A program made the translations under genes and the position numbers. From Trichormus sp. NMC-1 (GTDB lineage: Bacteria > Cyanobacteriota > Cyanobacteriia > Cyanobacteriales > Nostocaceae), in NCBI RefSeq assembly GCF_001858025.1, contig NZ_LZQD01000002.1, positions 311,319-375,318 on the forward strand: a stretch of 64,000 nucleotides of DNA, written 5' to 3'. A model generated the notes under the pieces. That model had not been told where the DNA came from. It worked only from the letters and a program-made list of their open reading frames with translations, and searched no databases. This document shows positions 54,684 through 63,776 of this stretch, piece by piece (position 1 is the stretch's first letter; the number at the start of each line of letters is the position of its first letter).

Positions 54684-57077
54684 TTAAATTTCTTCTAACT
54701 TAGAAAAATTTTCTGCTAGGTTTTGAGCTTTTTTTTCCATAGGTTGCCAGACACTTTTCTGCTTTTCATAATCTAAAGTGATTTCCTGATTTGCCTTATC
54801 GAGTCTTTCCTGATAACGGTCAATAATATCATTTTGAATTTTGTCTACATTTTTTTTTAGACAATCAATTTGGTCTAGTAACCAGCGTGCAACTTGATTT
54901 ACTCTTTCAGAGTCTTCTTCTTTAGCCTGTTCTACCCAACCTGTAAGTAAATCTTCTATGCTAGGTAGTTTAGCATTATCGCTAGAACGTGGCTGATACT
55001 CGGTTTCATAAAAGGTTTTTTTCTTTATCCACAATGTATACCAAGTTCTTTTCTTTTTTTCAACTTGTACCGCTTCTTCCCAAGTCCCTTGTGTGACAGC
55101 AAATCCTGCTTTAAACTGGAAATTAAATGTTAAATTACTCTCAACTTTACTCAGTTCTGATTCAGGAAATTTAATCGCTATGTTGGGTGCAATATCATTT
55201 CCTTCTTTTTCAAAATAAGACAAGTGACAACGAAATAATTCAGACACAGCTTGATAAATTCTATTTAATTCTTGAGTAGAAATTTGTTTCAATACATCCT
55301 GTATTACAATGTTAAGATGTATAGCTAGTTCATTGAGTTCCTCATTGAGTTGTTTGAGTTTATTTTTCTCTAGTTCTGTTCTTGCTTCCATTGTTTTTCC
55401 TTCTTTAGCAACGGAAGCTTTGTAGCCTAAGTCAACTAAACGGTTCAAGTTTCTTGCTAATAAATTGACATTTAAAACGTTTGCTCTTTTTAAATTTGGA
55501 CTATCTAAGTCTACTCTTCCAGTTTCTAAAGACTTTGCTATTGCTTCCAATACTTGGTTAATTCCTTTTTGAAATTCATTTTCCCATGAATAAAGTGGAA
55601 ATAATTTTACCCCTAATTCATCGTATGGTTCTACCTCTTGAAGTTCTGAAATTATGGTTCTTATATACTTTACAACGTCATCTTCTGACTGCTTTGCTAA
55701 AACCTGTTTAACTTTTGTATCTAGTCTTTCAAAAGGCTCTTTTAAGTTTCTATCACTAATTTCCAAAAAACTCTTAAGTGATAATCTAATTTGTACTATG
55801 TTTTCGCATTCTTGTTGATATTGCTCCTCAGAACTATTTAAAATAGCTGTTGTTGTTTGTGTTGCCCATTCTGCTATGGCATTTCCAGCAGCAATATTAA
55901 ACCGTTCTATAATTTGCGGAATTACCAATTGTGGAAAGTTTTTATTAATATGTTCTCGTAAATTTTGCTGAAATTCTTCAGCATAGGATTTCTTCCATAA
56001 TGCTTCAGCAACTCTATTTTTATCGTGTCTATTCCATTTTTGTGTGTTACGTGGCAAATCTTCTAATATATCTTCAATTAATCCATTAAAATTGTTGTCT
56101 GCTTTTTTAGAAGCTTCAGCACTATAAATATCATCTTGATTTTGAATTTGCAAAGATAACAAAGCAGGCCATGTACTCAGTTTTACCACTTTTAAATTTA
56201 CAATATCTTCTGTGTATTCCTTTAATTGATCAGTTAATTCATTTTTAATATCACGAATAGCTTTTTCTACAAAACGGTTTTCTGATTCTGGCCAACTTCT
56301 ATCTGCTCTAAAAACATCAATCCTATTCAGTGCAAAAAGCATCCGCGCCGGAGAACCACCTAAATCTTTTACCTGCTGTACAACCTCTTGCAATAAACTT
56401 TTTACTTTTTGAGAATCTGTTTCTGCACTGTTGTATGTGACTATGCACAAAGCCTCTCGACATTGTTTAATCACATTGGCGTTACCTTGATCACCCACAT
56501 AGGCTAAACCAGGTAAATCAAGTATTCTGACTCTTGTTCCTTTTGGTAATTGTAATTGAGATTCTTTTAACAATCGAAAAGGGTAAGAAATTGTAGATTG
56601 TGGACAGGCTAAATTTGGTTGTGTTTCTCTATTTTCGATATAACTTATCATTGCTTGATAAAGACGCTGATAAATTTTATCGTCACTAATTCCTCTCCAT
56701 TCTCCACACTCCCATAACGCCCCCGGTGTTTCATCAATGATTAGAGACTTTTCTTTACTGTACTCAATTGTCACAGCCCCAGCACTCATTTCACTAACTG
56801 CAACCGGGACAATTTCCGCTCCACATAGCAAATTAACCAGAGTGCTTTTACCGCTGCTTGTAGTTCCTGTTGTGGCCAGAGTAAGAGTAGGATTTTGCAG
56901 TTCAAAAATTAGCTGAGTTAATGCTGTTTCTAAATTATGAGAAAGTTCTTGTATTTCCGGCTGATAACTCTCTGGTAAATGCTGGGATATTTCCGTGTGA
57001 AAATTATTCCAGTATTGAGCCAGTAGCTTGGCTTTAAACTCGATTTCTTCAAATACCTTATAGACTTGGTTACTCAT
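54684..57077 (-). CDS. Dynamin-like GTPase A (first gene of the dynamin operon)
   Basis: 797 residues. P-loop GTTSSGKST (about 71-79), switch Thr in MSAGAVTIEYS, G3 DLPGLAYVG and G4 NRID. A long coiled-coil and helical stalk follows (about 390-797), ending in DRYQERLDKANQEITLDYEK. It is distinct from dynamin B: the P-loop differs and this one has a Cys-rich insert ACPQSTISYPFRLL. The operon reads A, then the single-span protein, then B. The physiological task (membrane fusion or remodelling, stress, phage response) cannot be told from sequence. Confidence 0.82.
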   Translation of the reverse strand: MSNQVYKVFEEIEFKAKLLAQYWNNFHTEISQHLPESYQPEIQELSHNLETALTQLIFELQNPTLTLATTGTTSSGKSTLVNLLCGAEIVPVAVSEMSAGAVTIEYSKEKSLIIDETPGALWECGEWRGISDDKIYQRLYQAMISYIENRETQPNLACPQSTISYPFRLLKESQLQLPKGTRVRILDLPGLAYVGDQGNANVIKQCREALCIVTYNSAETDSQKVKSLLQEVVQQVKDLGGSPARMLFALNRIDVFRADRSWPESENRFVEKAIRDIKNELTDQLKEYTEDIVNLKVVKLSTWPALLSLQIQNQDDIYSAEASKKADNNFNGLIEDILEDLPRNTQKWNRHDKNRVAEALWKKSYAEEFQQNLREHINKNFPQLVIPQIIERFNIAAGNAIAEWATQTTTAILNSSEEQYQQECENIVQIRLSLKSFLEISDRNLKEPFERLDTKVKQVLAKQSEDDVVKYIRTIISELQEVEPYDELGVKLFPLYSWENEFQKGINQVLEAIAKSLETGRVDLDSPNLKRANVLNVNLLARNLNRLVDLGYKASVAKEGKTMEARTELEKNKLKQLNEELNELAIHLNIVIQDVLKQISTQELNRIYQAVSELFRCHLSYFEKEGNDIAPNIAIKFPESELSKVESNLTFNFQFKAGFAVTQGTWEEAVQVEKKKRTWYTLWIKKKTFYETEYQPRSSDNAKLPSIEDLLTGWVEQAKEEDSERVNQVARWLLDQIDCLKKNVDKIQNDIIDRYQERLDKANQEITLDYEKQKSVWQPMEKKAQNLAENFSKLEEI

Positions 57078-57475
57078 ATTGTTGGTATTTATATAAACTT
57101 ATGTGCGTGTTTATTACTTGTCGTGACAAATGCTATTGTACAGGTATAAATAGCAAAATGCAAGTGCTTAAAAAACCTATTTTAGAAAAGGTTGATCAAG
57201 TATTTGACTATTTAATGCTTGCTGAAGGAGAATAAAAGTATCGCCAAATAAAGCTTTACAGGTTTTTCTAGCTAGATAGACATTTATCCCCAAATCAGAA
57301 TATTGCATATATAAATACAAACAAGACTTAGTACGTATAAACGTAGGTATTGGATGAATAGACTTGATACTGTTGAGGGGTGTGAATCACAATCCCTTAA
57401 TCTATTTTTGCAGTTATGATCTAAAACAGTGGAAAGTGTGAGCAAATTTACAAAAACGTAGCTGCAAAAAGATTT
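57078..57475. other. Intergenic region between the divergent dynamin operon and sodA
   Basis: 398 bp. There are two possible promoters but no clear operator. No repeats or open frame worth calling. Confidence 0.45.
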
Positions 57476-58198
57476 ATGGCTTTAAATCGTCGTCATTTCT
57501 TGGTTTTACTGAGTGCTAGTAGTGGTGCTTTTCTCTTAGATAGCTTTGCTTCAGCAGAAACATCTACCCCTTCAGTACCTGCTATTCAACTACCCCCCTT
57601 ACCCTATGGTTACGACGCACTAGAACCGCATATAGACGCTAGAACAATGCAGTTCCATCATGATAAACACCATGCAGCATATGTAAACAACTTAAATCAG
57701 GCATTAGATAAACACCCAAAACTGAAAAGTAAATCAGTTGAAGCACTGTTGCAAAATCTCGATAATGTACCCGCAGATATTAGAACTACAGTTAGAAATA
57801 ATGGCGGTGGTCATGTTAACCATTCCATGTTTTGGAGAATAATGAAACCGAATGGCGGTGGTGAACCCACAGGAGAAATAGCAACCGCAATTAAAGATAA
57901 TTTTGGTAGTTTTACAGATTTCAAAAAACAGTTTAATGCAGCTGGTGCTGGTCGTTTTGGTAGTGGTTGGGTTTGGTTAGTTCGCAGCAAAAATGGTAAA
58001 TTAGAAATTACAACTACCGCAAATCAAGATAATCCTTTAAGCAAAGGCAAATATCCCATTTTTGGTAATGATGTTTGGGAACACGCCTATTATCTTAAAT
58101 ATCAAAACCGTCGTCCTGATTATTTAGAAGCTTGGTGGAATGTAGTCAACTGGGATGAAATTAATCAACGCTTTGCAGACGCAACTAAATTAGGATAA
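57476..58198 (+). CDS. sodA: Exported manganese superoxide dismutase
   Basis: 240 residues. A signal or anchor peptide with the twin Arg motif NRRHFL and a hydrophobic stretch [13 protein letters not shown] (cleavage near SFASAE) precedes the SOD domain. Metal ligands: His in [20 protein letters not shown], His in [11 protein letters not shown], and Asp/His in [19 protein letters not shown] and the WAWW-type end ([10 protein letters not shown]) indicate the Mn type. It removes superoxide at or outside the plasma or thylakoid membrane, like the membrane-targeted MnSOD of Anabaena. Confidence 0.94.
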   Translation: MALNRRHFLVLLSASSGAFLLDSFASAETSTPSVPAIQLPPLPYGYDALEPHIDARTMQFHHDKHHAAYVNNLNQALDKHPKLKSKSVEALLQNLDNVPADIRTTVRNNGGGHVNHSMFWRIMKPNGGGEPTGEIATAIKDNFGSFTDFKKQFNAAGAGRFGSGWVWLVRSKNGKLEITTTANQDNPLSKGKYPIFGNDVWEHAYYLKYQNRRPDYLEAWWNVVNWDEINQRFADATKLG

Positions 58199-58236
58199 TT
58201 CGTAATTGATTTTTTATCAATTTCCCTTTAGCAAAC

Positions 58237-58992
58237 TTACAAAGGCTTTTGACTCGGTATCCCAACAGCACGGGGAAATTGAATTGGAGTGTTTACCACT
58301 TTTCGCAAATAAATACAATGACGAATGCTGTTAGTAAAAGGTGTGGTAAATTCTTCAATTAATTCAATTACTCCACCCAATTGATTAGCAGCATTTTTTA
58401 GACTTTGGCTTTCTTCTTGTGTCCAGGTTCCCCGATAAATCACAGCTAAACCACCCTGTTTTACCAACGGTAGACTATATTCAGCGCAAGCGGAAGCTGT
58501 ACCCACTGCCCGAATTAAAGCTAAATCATACTTTTGGCGATGTTTATTTTCCTGACCAATCTCTTCTGCCCTTCCTACAATTGTTTTAGTATTGGTTAGA
58601 GAAAGATTACTTAATATCGAATCAATAAAATTAATTTTTTTACGCGTTGAATCTAACAGAGTTATTTGACAATTGGGAAAAATTATAGAAATTGGTAAAC
58701 CCGGAAAACCTGCACCTGTGCCAATATCAATTACAGATATTCCATCTGAGAGAGAAGAAATAAATTGCTGTTTTGGTGCAATACCTCGCAGAGAGTCCCA
58801 AAGATGCTTTTCCCAAAATTCTTCAGGTTCAGTAATGCGAGTTAAATTAAGTTGCCGATTCCCTTCTACAATTAATTCATAAAGCTGTTGAAATTGTTTT
58901 TGTTGTTGGTCTGTTGGTTGCCAATTGAGAGTTTGCTGCCAGATTTCTGCCATTTCCGGTAAGCTGGCTATAGGTAAAGATTCTAGAGTCAT
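58237..58992 (-). CDS. rsmG: 16S rRNA (guanine-527-N7) methyltransferase RsmG
   Basis: 251 residues. GidB/RsmG motifs: NRQLNLTRITEPEEFWEKHL, WDSLRG, SVIDIGTGAGFPGLPISIIF, ITLLDSTRKKINFIDSI and DLALIRAVGTASACAEYSLP. It methylates G527 of 16S rRNA in the small subunit. It is followed upstream on the same strand by an ABC ATPase gene at a 24-nt gap, so the two may share a transcript. Length and start are normal. Confidence 0.95.
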   Translation of the reverse strand: MTLESLPIASLPEMAEIWQQTLNWQPTDQQQKQFQQLYELIVEGNRQLNLTRITEPEEFWEKHLWDSLRGIAPKQQFISSLSDGISVIDIGTGAGFPGLPISIIFPNCQITLLDSTRKKINFIDSILSNLSLTNTKTIVGRAEEIGQENKHRQKYDLALIRAVGTASACAEYSLPLVKQGGLAVIYRGTWTQEESQSLKNAANQLGGVIELIEEFTTPFTNSIRHCIYLRKVVNTPIQFPRAVGIPSQKPL

Positions 58993-59016
58993 TATTATTG
59001 TTGTAATTGTTAATTT

Positions 59017-59688
59017 TTAATTTACTATTGGTTCTTTTTCTTTACTTGCCAATGTCGCTGGATCAACTGCTTCTAGTACACCATGATTGAGTGTCCAGCA
59101 CTTGTCAGCTATTGGCAACATATCCCCAGCGTCATGTGTTACAACTAACAGTGTCCAATCTTTTTTCAGTTTCGCTAATAAATTTACTAACTGGCGACGC
59201 ATTGACCAATCTAAACCGGCTGTGGGTTCATCTAATAAGAGTAAATTCGGTTGGCGAATCAATTGCACTGCTAAAGCTAAACGTCTCTGTTGTCCACCGC
59301 TTAAAGCATGGGGAGAGGTAGAGAGTGATAAATGGTCTAATCCTACTTCGCTTAATGCCTGGTGAACTCGCTCTGAGCCTAATTCTGGATGCCCTAAACG
59401 TAATTCTTCTAAAATTGTACCACCGCAAAAGTGCCTTTCTGGAAACTGAAACACTATCCCAGCTAATTGTTGTAACTGTTCGGCTATGAGTTGTTGTTCC
59501 CGCCAGAAAGCTGCGCCAGATGTGGGTTCAGCTAGTCCTGATAAAATCTCTAGTAAGGTGCTTTTACCAGAACCACTGGGACCAATAATTAGACCTAGTT
59601 GTTGGGGTGGTAAGTCTAAGTTGATTGATTTGAGAATGGCTGTTGGGCAAGCTGTGGGGTGATAGGTTAAATTTCTAAGATAGAGCAT
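59017..59688 (-). CDS. ABC transporter ATPase, ECF/cobalt-type
   Basis: 223 residues, one ABC cassette: Walker A GPSGSGKST, Q-loop VFQFPERHFCGGTI, signature LSGGQQRRLALAVQLIRQPN, Walker B LLLDEP and H-loop THDAGDML. The Q-loop QFPE and the short length recall EcfA/CbiO ATPases of vitamin or cobalt importers. The ECF type is inferred from the QFPE loop, as no membrane partner lies nearby. Encoded 24 nt upstream of rsmG. Confidence 0.9.
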   Translation of the reverse strand: MLYLRNLTYHPTACPTAILKSINLDLPPQQLGLIIGPSGSGKSTLLEILSGLAEPTSGAAFWREQQLIAEQLQQLAGIVFQFPERHFCGGTILEELRLGHPELGSERVHQALSEVGLDHLSLSTSPHALSGGQQRRLALAVQLIRQPNLLLLDEPTAGLDWSMRRQLVNLLAKLKKDWTLLVVTHDAGDMLPIADKCWTLNHGVLEAVDPATLASKEKEPIVN

Positions 59689-60019
59689 TTGTTAAGATTA
59701 CCAAAAAGTTAGCAAACCACCAAGTCTGAAGGACTATGAGTCGCGGTTAGAAGAATACGGATTTAATGAACCGCGTATCCCTTACGGGACCGTAGGGATA
59801 GGCGCGAAGGAAGAAGGAAGAAGGAAGAAGATAAGTGATCTTACACTGGGAAGGAGTATGAGTTGTGGAATCAGCAAAACTGACATCTTGTACTAAGTAA
59901 CTTAGTGTTTAAGGGTGTAGAAAGTTTTGACGGTAATAACTTAAGTTGAAAATTGACTATTTTTTGCATTTTAAGTAACGGATAAGACTATTACAACCGC
60001 AATTATTCTGAGGATTTTT
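59689..60019. other. Intergenic region with dispersed repeats
   Basis: 331 bp between divergent genes. It holds TATCCCTTACGG / CCGTAGGGATA (59776-59800, imperfect palindrome) and a run of AAGGAAG heptamers (about 59808-59830). The last part probably carries the promoter of the TPR gene. Confidence 0.5.
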
Positions 60020-60952
60020 ATGTTGAAACCGTTTTTTATTCCTCAATTAATAACCTCGCTTCGATTTCCTGTACTTGCTAAAGTGGCTTTTGTTACTGCT
60101 ATTACTCTAAATCTATGGGTAAATCCTTCTTTGGCTGGTGATCCGTTTCGGAGTAGTGAACCGCGTAAAATTGGCGATCGCACAGAAGCTGCTTTTAAAG
60201 CTATTTTTCAACAGGGAAATTATCCAGCAGCAGCCGATTTTCTGGAAAAAGCCCTCTCTAGTGAGCCTGATGAACCTCTAGCTTATGCGATGAAAGCATC
60301 TTTAGCTTATGGAAATCAAGATTGGGCTAGTCTCAATAATTACAGTCGTCAAACTCTGGAAACTGGACAAAAGTTGATTAGTAGTGACCCATTACGTGGT
60401 AATTTATACAGTGCTGTGGGAAATTTTTTGGAGGGTGCGGTAATTATCACTCGTGAAGGAACTGTCAATGGTGCTTCACAAGCATTCAGTCGCTTACGCA
60501 AAGTTTATGAATATTTAGGTAATGCCGAAGCGATCGCTCCCAATGATCCAGAGTTAAACTTAATCCGAGGCTACATGGATTTATTATTGGCGGTGAATTT
60601 ACCTTTTACTAGCCCAGATCAAGCAATTGAACGGCTAGAAAAAAATGCCGCCCCTGGGTATTTGGTAGATCGGGGTATTGCTTTGGCCTACCGGGATTTG
60701 AAAAAATACCCTCAAGCTTTAGATTATGTCAATCGCGCCTTAAAAACAACTGCGGATAACCCAGAAATCTATTACCTCAAAGCCCAAATCCTCCAAGCAC
60801 AGGGAAGAAATGAAAAAAGCCAGAATCTGATTAAGGAAGCGATCGCTAATTTTGATAAAGCGTTAACCAAAAATTCCCAACTCCCCGCTAGTCTAGTAAA
60901 ACAAATTGAATACGAACGTAAACAAGCTACACAACGCTTACAAAATTTATGA
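60020..60952 (+). CDS. Exported TPR protein, Sll0314/Alr1548-like
   Basis: 310 residues. A signal peptide (VAFVTAITLNLWVNPSLAG, about residues 24-43) precedes helical repeats of TPR type: FKAIFQQGNYPAAADFLEKA, LAYAMKASLAYGNQDWASLN, YPQALDYVNRALKTTADNPE and IYYLKAQILQAQGRNEKSQN. It seems to belong to a cyanobacterial family that I recall as Sll0314/Alr1548. Its role is unknown, probably a periplasmic or lumenal scaffold. It has its own promoter region upstream. Confidence 0.78.
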   Translation: MLKPFFIPQLITSLRFPVLAKVAFVTAITLNLWVNPSLAGDPFRSSEPRKIGDRTEAAFKAIFQQGNYPAAADFLEKALSSEPDEPLAYAMKASLAYGNQDWASLNNYSRQTLETGQKLISSDPLRGNLYSAVGNFLEGAVIITREGTVNGASQAFSRLRKVYEYLGNAEAIAPNDPELNLIRGYMDLLLAVNLPFTSPDQAIERLEKNAAPGYLVDRGIALAYRDLKKYPQALDYVNRALKTTADNPEIYYLKAQILQAQGRNEKSQNLIKEAIANFDKALTKNSQLPASLVKQIEYERKQATQRLQNL

Positions 60953-60985
60953 TAATTCGTAATTCATAATTAGCTATTACCCATT

Positions 60986-61093
60986 AAGTAGCCATCATGA
61001 ACTTCGTACACCAGAACGCATGAAAAAAACTTCTTATTCCCCTCCTCGCTTGCGGGGAGGGGTTAGGGGTGGGGTCTTATTTTCAAGTCAGGT
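60986..61093. repeat. Interspersed repeat family B, copy 2
   Basis: Matches 25570-25677, with the same start (AGTAGCCATCATGAACTTCG) and end (GTCAGGT) and the same central G/C-rich hairpin. Located between the TPR and DUF3531 genes. Confidence 0.7.
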
Positions 61094-61219
61094 AGAAAGA
61101 ATTAAATGTCAGATAAAATTTTTGTCGTAGTGAGCGGTTTATCGCTCTTTTGCTAGGTTTGATAGGGCTAAAGCCCTTACTACTAACTTTTCTTTTCTTC
61201 AGTCTTACTACTTACCAAG

Positions 61220-61672
61220 ATGAACATTCAATTCCGTGAGTTTAATGCTTTTGATGTCTGGATTTGGTTGAGATTCAGCACTGTACCCTCCCAACGTGAA
61301 AAACAATATGTAGAAGAAGTTTTTAATTCCTGGTTTTATTTGGGTAAATTAGGGGCATTTAATGCTGAAAATCTCCAAGTCCAAGATACCGGATTTGATA
61401 TCAGCTACATGAATTACGATGCCAAAGGTTATGACAAAAGTCTATTATCTTTGATGCACAACATGGGTGAGTTTGAGTATGAAGGAGAATGGGGGCGTTG
61501 TTGGTTTGATTTAGGAACCAGTGATGCTATGGCACTCGATATTTTAATCAATTCTCTCACCCAGTTAAGTGAAGAATACGTCACTATTGAAGAATTATAT
61601 ATCGGCGGCGAAAACTCAGATTGGCCTGTTGAAGATAGTGAAAGTCGCGCTTACTCAATTTACGATAATTAG
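61220..61672 (+). CDS. DUF3531-family protein
   Basis: 150 residues. The pattern MNIQFREFNAFDVWIWLRFS, then QYVEEVFNSWFYLGKLGAFN, MGEFEYEGEWGRCWFDLGTS and DAMALDILINSL matches DUF3531, a family restricted to cyanobacteria and plastid-bearing eukaryotes. No catalytic motif, signal peptide or membrane span. It is followed by the NUDIX gene only 8 nt downstream, so the two probably share a transcript. Confidence 0.85.
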   Translation: MNIQFREFNAFDVWIWLRFSTVPSQREKQYVEEVFNSWFYLGKLGAFNAENLQVQDTGFDISYMNYDAKGYDKSLLSLMHNMGEFEYEGEWGRCWFDLGTSDAMALDILINSLTQLSEEYVTIEELYIGGENSDWPVEDSESRAYSIYDN

Positions 61673-61680
61673 TCAAAACA

Positions 61681-62112
61681 ATGAATAAAGCAGGTCAAAT
61701 TCGCGTTATAGTTCTAGCACTAATTCGAGATGGTGATAGAATATTTGTATCTGAAGGTTATGATCCCGCAAAACAATCAACATTCTATCGGGCTTTAGGT
61801 GGTGGTGTGGAATTCGGCGAAACTAGTCGTGTAGCTTTAGAAAGAGAGTTCCAAGAAGAAATTCAAGCTGATTTAACCAATATTCGCTACTTGAATTGTA
61901 TAGAAAACCTATTTACTTTCGATGGTAAACAAGGACATGAAATCATTCAACTTTATGAATGTGATTTTGCAGATGCCAAATTTTACCAAATCGAAAGTAT
62001 CACTTTTTCCGAAACTCCAGAACGTAAACACCGCGCTTTATGGATAGATATTTCTAAATTTAAATCAGGAGAATTAAGATTAGTTCCAGAAGTCTTTTTT
62101 GATTATTTGTAA
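61681..62112 (+). CDS. NUDIX hydrolase
   Basis: 143 residues. The Nudix box GGGVEFGETSRVALEREFQE plus E fits GX5EX7REUXEEXGU, with the last Gly replaced by Gln-Ala. It would hydrolyse nucleoside diphosphates linked to another moiety, with the metal bound by the Glu cluster. The substrate is unknown. It begins 8 nt after the DUF3531 gene. Confidence 0.9.
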   Translation: MNKAGQIRVIVLALIRDGDRIFVSEGYDPAKQSTFYRALGGGVEFGETSRVALEREFQEEIQADLTNIRYLNCIENLFTFDGKQGHEIIQLYECDFADAKFYQIESITFSETPERKHRALWIDISKFKSGELRLVPEVFFDYL

Positions 62113-62153
62113 TGTAAGAATATAGCAATCTTTGCTGAGATTGCGAACCTTTT

Positions 62154-62341
62154 GTAGGTTGGGTTAGACACGATAATTACAGCAGATTCCTTTGTTATAA
62201 GATACATGATAGCCCCCTCATCGCTTGCGGGGAGGGGGTTGGGGGGGGGGTTCTTGTACCTCATAACAGCCGGAAGTGCTGTAATTGATAAAGATCATAG
62301 ATAAATCACCAAACCGCGTCGTAACCCAACATCTACTAGAA
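62154..62341. repeat. Outer palindrome GTAGGTTGGGTTAGA interrupted by a MITE copy
   Basis: GTAGGTTGGGTTAGACACG before 62172 and CGTCGTAACCCAACATCTAC near 62317-62336 look like two arms of the GTTGGGTT/AACCCAAC repeat also seen at 33690-33715 and 47163-47190. The family A element 62177-62284 lies inside, so it inserted into an older repeat. Confidence 0.5.
62177..62284. repeat. MITE-like element family A, copy 3
   Basis: 108 bp bounded by TTACAGC and GCTGTAA; the same orientation as 33027-33130 and very similar to it (TTCCTTTGTTATAAG near the left end). The G-run after GGGGGTT is unusually long here. Confidence 0.78.
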
Positions 62342-62408
62342 AATATGTGTTCACACTTCATTTATGATTGCTATAGTCAAGCTATAGAGTCAAACTAGGA
62401 GATTCCTC

Positions 62409-62969
62409 ATGGTTGTACAATTAGCCAAACGACGCTTTAACATTTCTCAGTACCACCAAATGAATAAAGCTGGAATTTTGAAAGAAGATGACAGAGTAGA
62501 ACTTATTAACGGAGAAATTATTGAAATGTCACCAATTGGAACAAGACACGCAACTTGTGTGCGGAGATTAATTAACCTATTTTCTCAACTATTGGGTGAA
62601 TTAGCAATAATTGATGCTCAAAATCCAATTATCTTAAATAATCTTTCAGAACCGCAACCAGACATAGCATTACTCAAACCTCGTGCAGATTTTTATGAAG
62701 CTGGACACCCGCAACCACAGGATATCTTACTATTAGTTGAAGTTGCAGATAGTAGCATTGAATATGACAGAGAAGTTAAAATTCCTCTTTATGCGAGTAG
62801 CGGAATTTTGGAAATTTGGTTAGTCGATATTGAAGAACAAGTAATTACAGTTTATCGCTACCCTACCGCAAATGGTTATAGCGAAATTAAAACTTTTCAG
62901 CGTGGTGATATTCTCGATTTACAAATATTTCCCGAAATTCAGTTAAATGTAGATGCCGTTTTAGGATAA
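62409..62969 (+). CDS. Uma2-family (DUF820) endonuclease-like protein
   Basis: 186 residues. PD-(D/E)XK-like Uma2 pattern: VELINGEIIEMSPIGTRHAT, QPDIALLKPR, then LLVEVADSSIEYDREVKIPL and EIWLVDIEEQVITVYR. These proteins are very abundant in cyanobacteria and resemble restriction-type nucleases. A few have been linked to transposition and most are uncharacterised. ATG at 62409 with AGGAGATT upstream. It stands alone. Confidence 0.88.
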   Translation: MVVQLAKRRFNISQYHQMNKAGILKEDDRVELINGEIIEMSPIGTRHATCVRRLINLFSQLLGELAIIDAQNPIILNNLSEPQPDIALLKPRADFYEAGHPQPQDILLLVEVADSSIEYDREVKIPLYASSGILEIWLVDIEEQVITVYRYPTANGYSEIKTFQRGDILDLQIFPEIQLNVDAVLG

Positions 62970-63007
62970 AGTTGTTAATTAACTAATTATCGGGTTTAAG
63001 TAAAGAT

Positions 63008-63055
63008 AATTACGAATTACGAATTACGAATTACGAATTACGAATTACGAATTAA
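63008..63055. repeat. ACGAATT heptamer array
   Basis: About six direct repeats of the 7-mer ACGAATT (or GAATTAC). A short tandemly repeated sequence of the type common in heterocystous cyanobacteria. It runs up to the stop of the RelE-like gene. Confidence 0.9.
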
Positions 63056-63384
63056 TCATATCGATCTTTTTTAAGTTTAATTACCTCAATGACATTATCA
63101 TGATGTTGACCACCAATAATATCTTTGAGATGAATTCTACCTTCAATATACTGTAAATGGATACGCCACCCAGAGATTTTATCAATATCAGCACGGTATA
63201 TTGCTTGTTTAATACCTGTTACTTTATGTAATCTCGTTTTGGGAAACGTTCGCGTTCTGTGACATTCATTATCTTCTAATTCCGCTAAAGCTTGGAGAAA
63301 ATCAATTTTTAAATCTTCTGGCAAAATCTTCATCGCTTCATAGATAACGCCATATTCATCTAGAAGAGGTTTAATTTGTGGCAT
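63052..63384 (-). CDS. RelE/HigB-like small protein, second of an overlapping pair
   Basis: 110 residues. The C-terminal half is RelE/ParE-like: TRLHKVTGIKQAIYRADIDK then ISGWRIHLQYIEGRIHLKDI. The N-terminal helices read LLDEYGVIYEAMKILPEDLK. It could be a toxin of a type II toxin-antitoxin system or a related mRNA interferase-like protein. It overlaps the upstream partner by one base (stop/start junction at 63384), so the two are translationally coupled. No classical antitoxin (DNA-binding N-terminus) is seen next to it. Confidence 0.55.
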   Translation of the reverse strand: MPQIKPLLDEYGVIYEAMKILPEDLKIDFLQALAELEDNECHRTRTFPKTRLHKVTGIKQAIYRADIDKISGWRIHLQYIEGRIHLKDIIGGQHHDNVIEVIKLKKDRYD

Positions 63385-63776
63385 TAGAAAGAAGTAACTT
63401 TAACTTCTAGATTTTCATCTACTGTAAAATCTTGATAAATAAACTCTGCAATAGCGTTATATGCCTTTTGTGCATCTTCTGCATTAACTATTCTAAATAA
63501 AGTGACTAATATACAACCAAAAATTGGGTCATCATCAATAGTTAAAATTATTCTTTGTTGTTCATTAATTTTAAGAGAATATATAGTGGAATCATAGGAG
63601 TGATTAAGTTTTATATTTCTCAGTTGTTCGCTATTTTGATAAAAAGAATTGTTTTCAGATGACAAAAGTTCAAAATAGAGATTCATTTCTTTAATAATTC
63701 TAAACTTCTCCGTATCGGTAAATTGTTCTAAATCTTTTTCAAAATCCTTGGTCGATTCAATGAGTATATCCATCAA
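63384..63776 (-). CDS. RelE/HigB-like small protein, first of an overlapping pair
   Basis: 130 residues. A RelE-like fold is suggested by KDFEKDLEQFTDTEKFRIIK, then STIYSLKINEQQRIILTIDD and ILVTLFRIVNAEDAQKAY. It is encoded directly upstream of the 110-residue RelE-like protein, and one base overlaps. In a usual toxin-antitoxin pair one partner would be an antitoxin; here both look toxin-like, so either one is a diverged antitoxin or both have another function. Met2 is an equally good start. Confidence 0.55.
   Translation of the reverse strand: MMDILIESTKDFEKDLEQFTDTEKFRIIKEMNLYFELLSSENNSFYQNSEQLRNIKLNHSYDSTIYSLKINEQQRIILTIDDDPIFGCILVTLFRIVNAEDAQKAYNAIAEFIYQDFTVDENLEVKVTSF

Noticed and set aside
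63008..63055. ACGAATT array as a possible iteron/origin
   Set aside because: Heptamer arrays are common in these genomes. No DnaA-box cluster or dnaA gene lies nearby.
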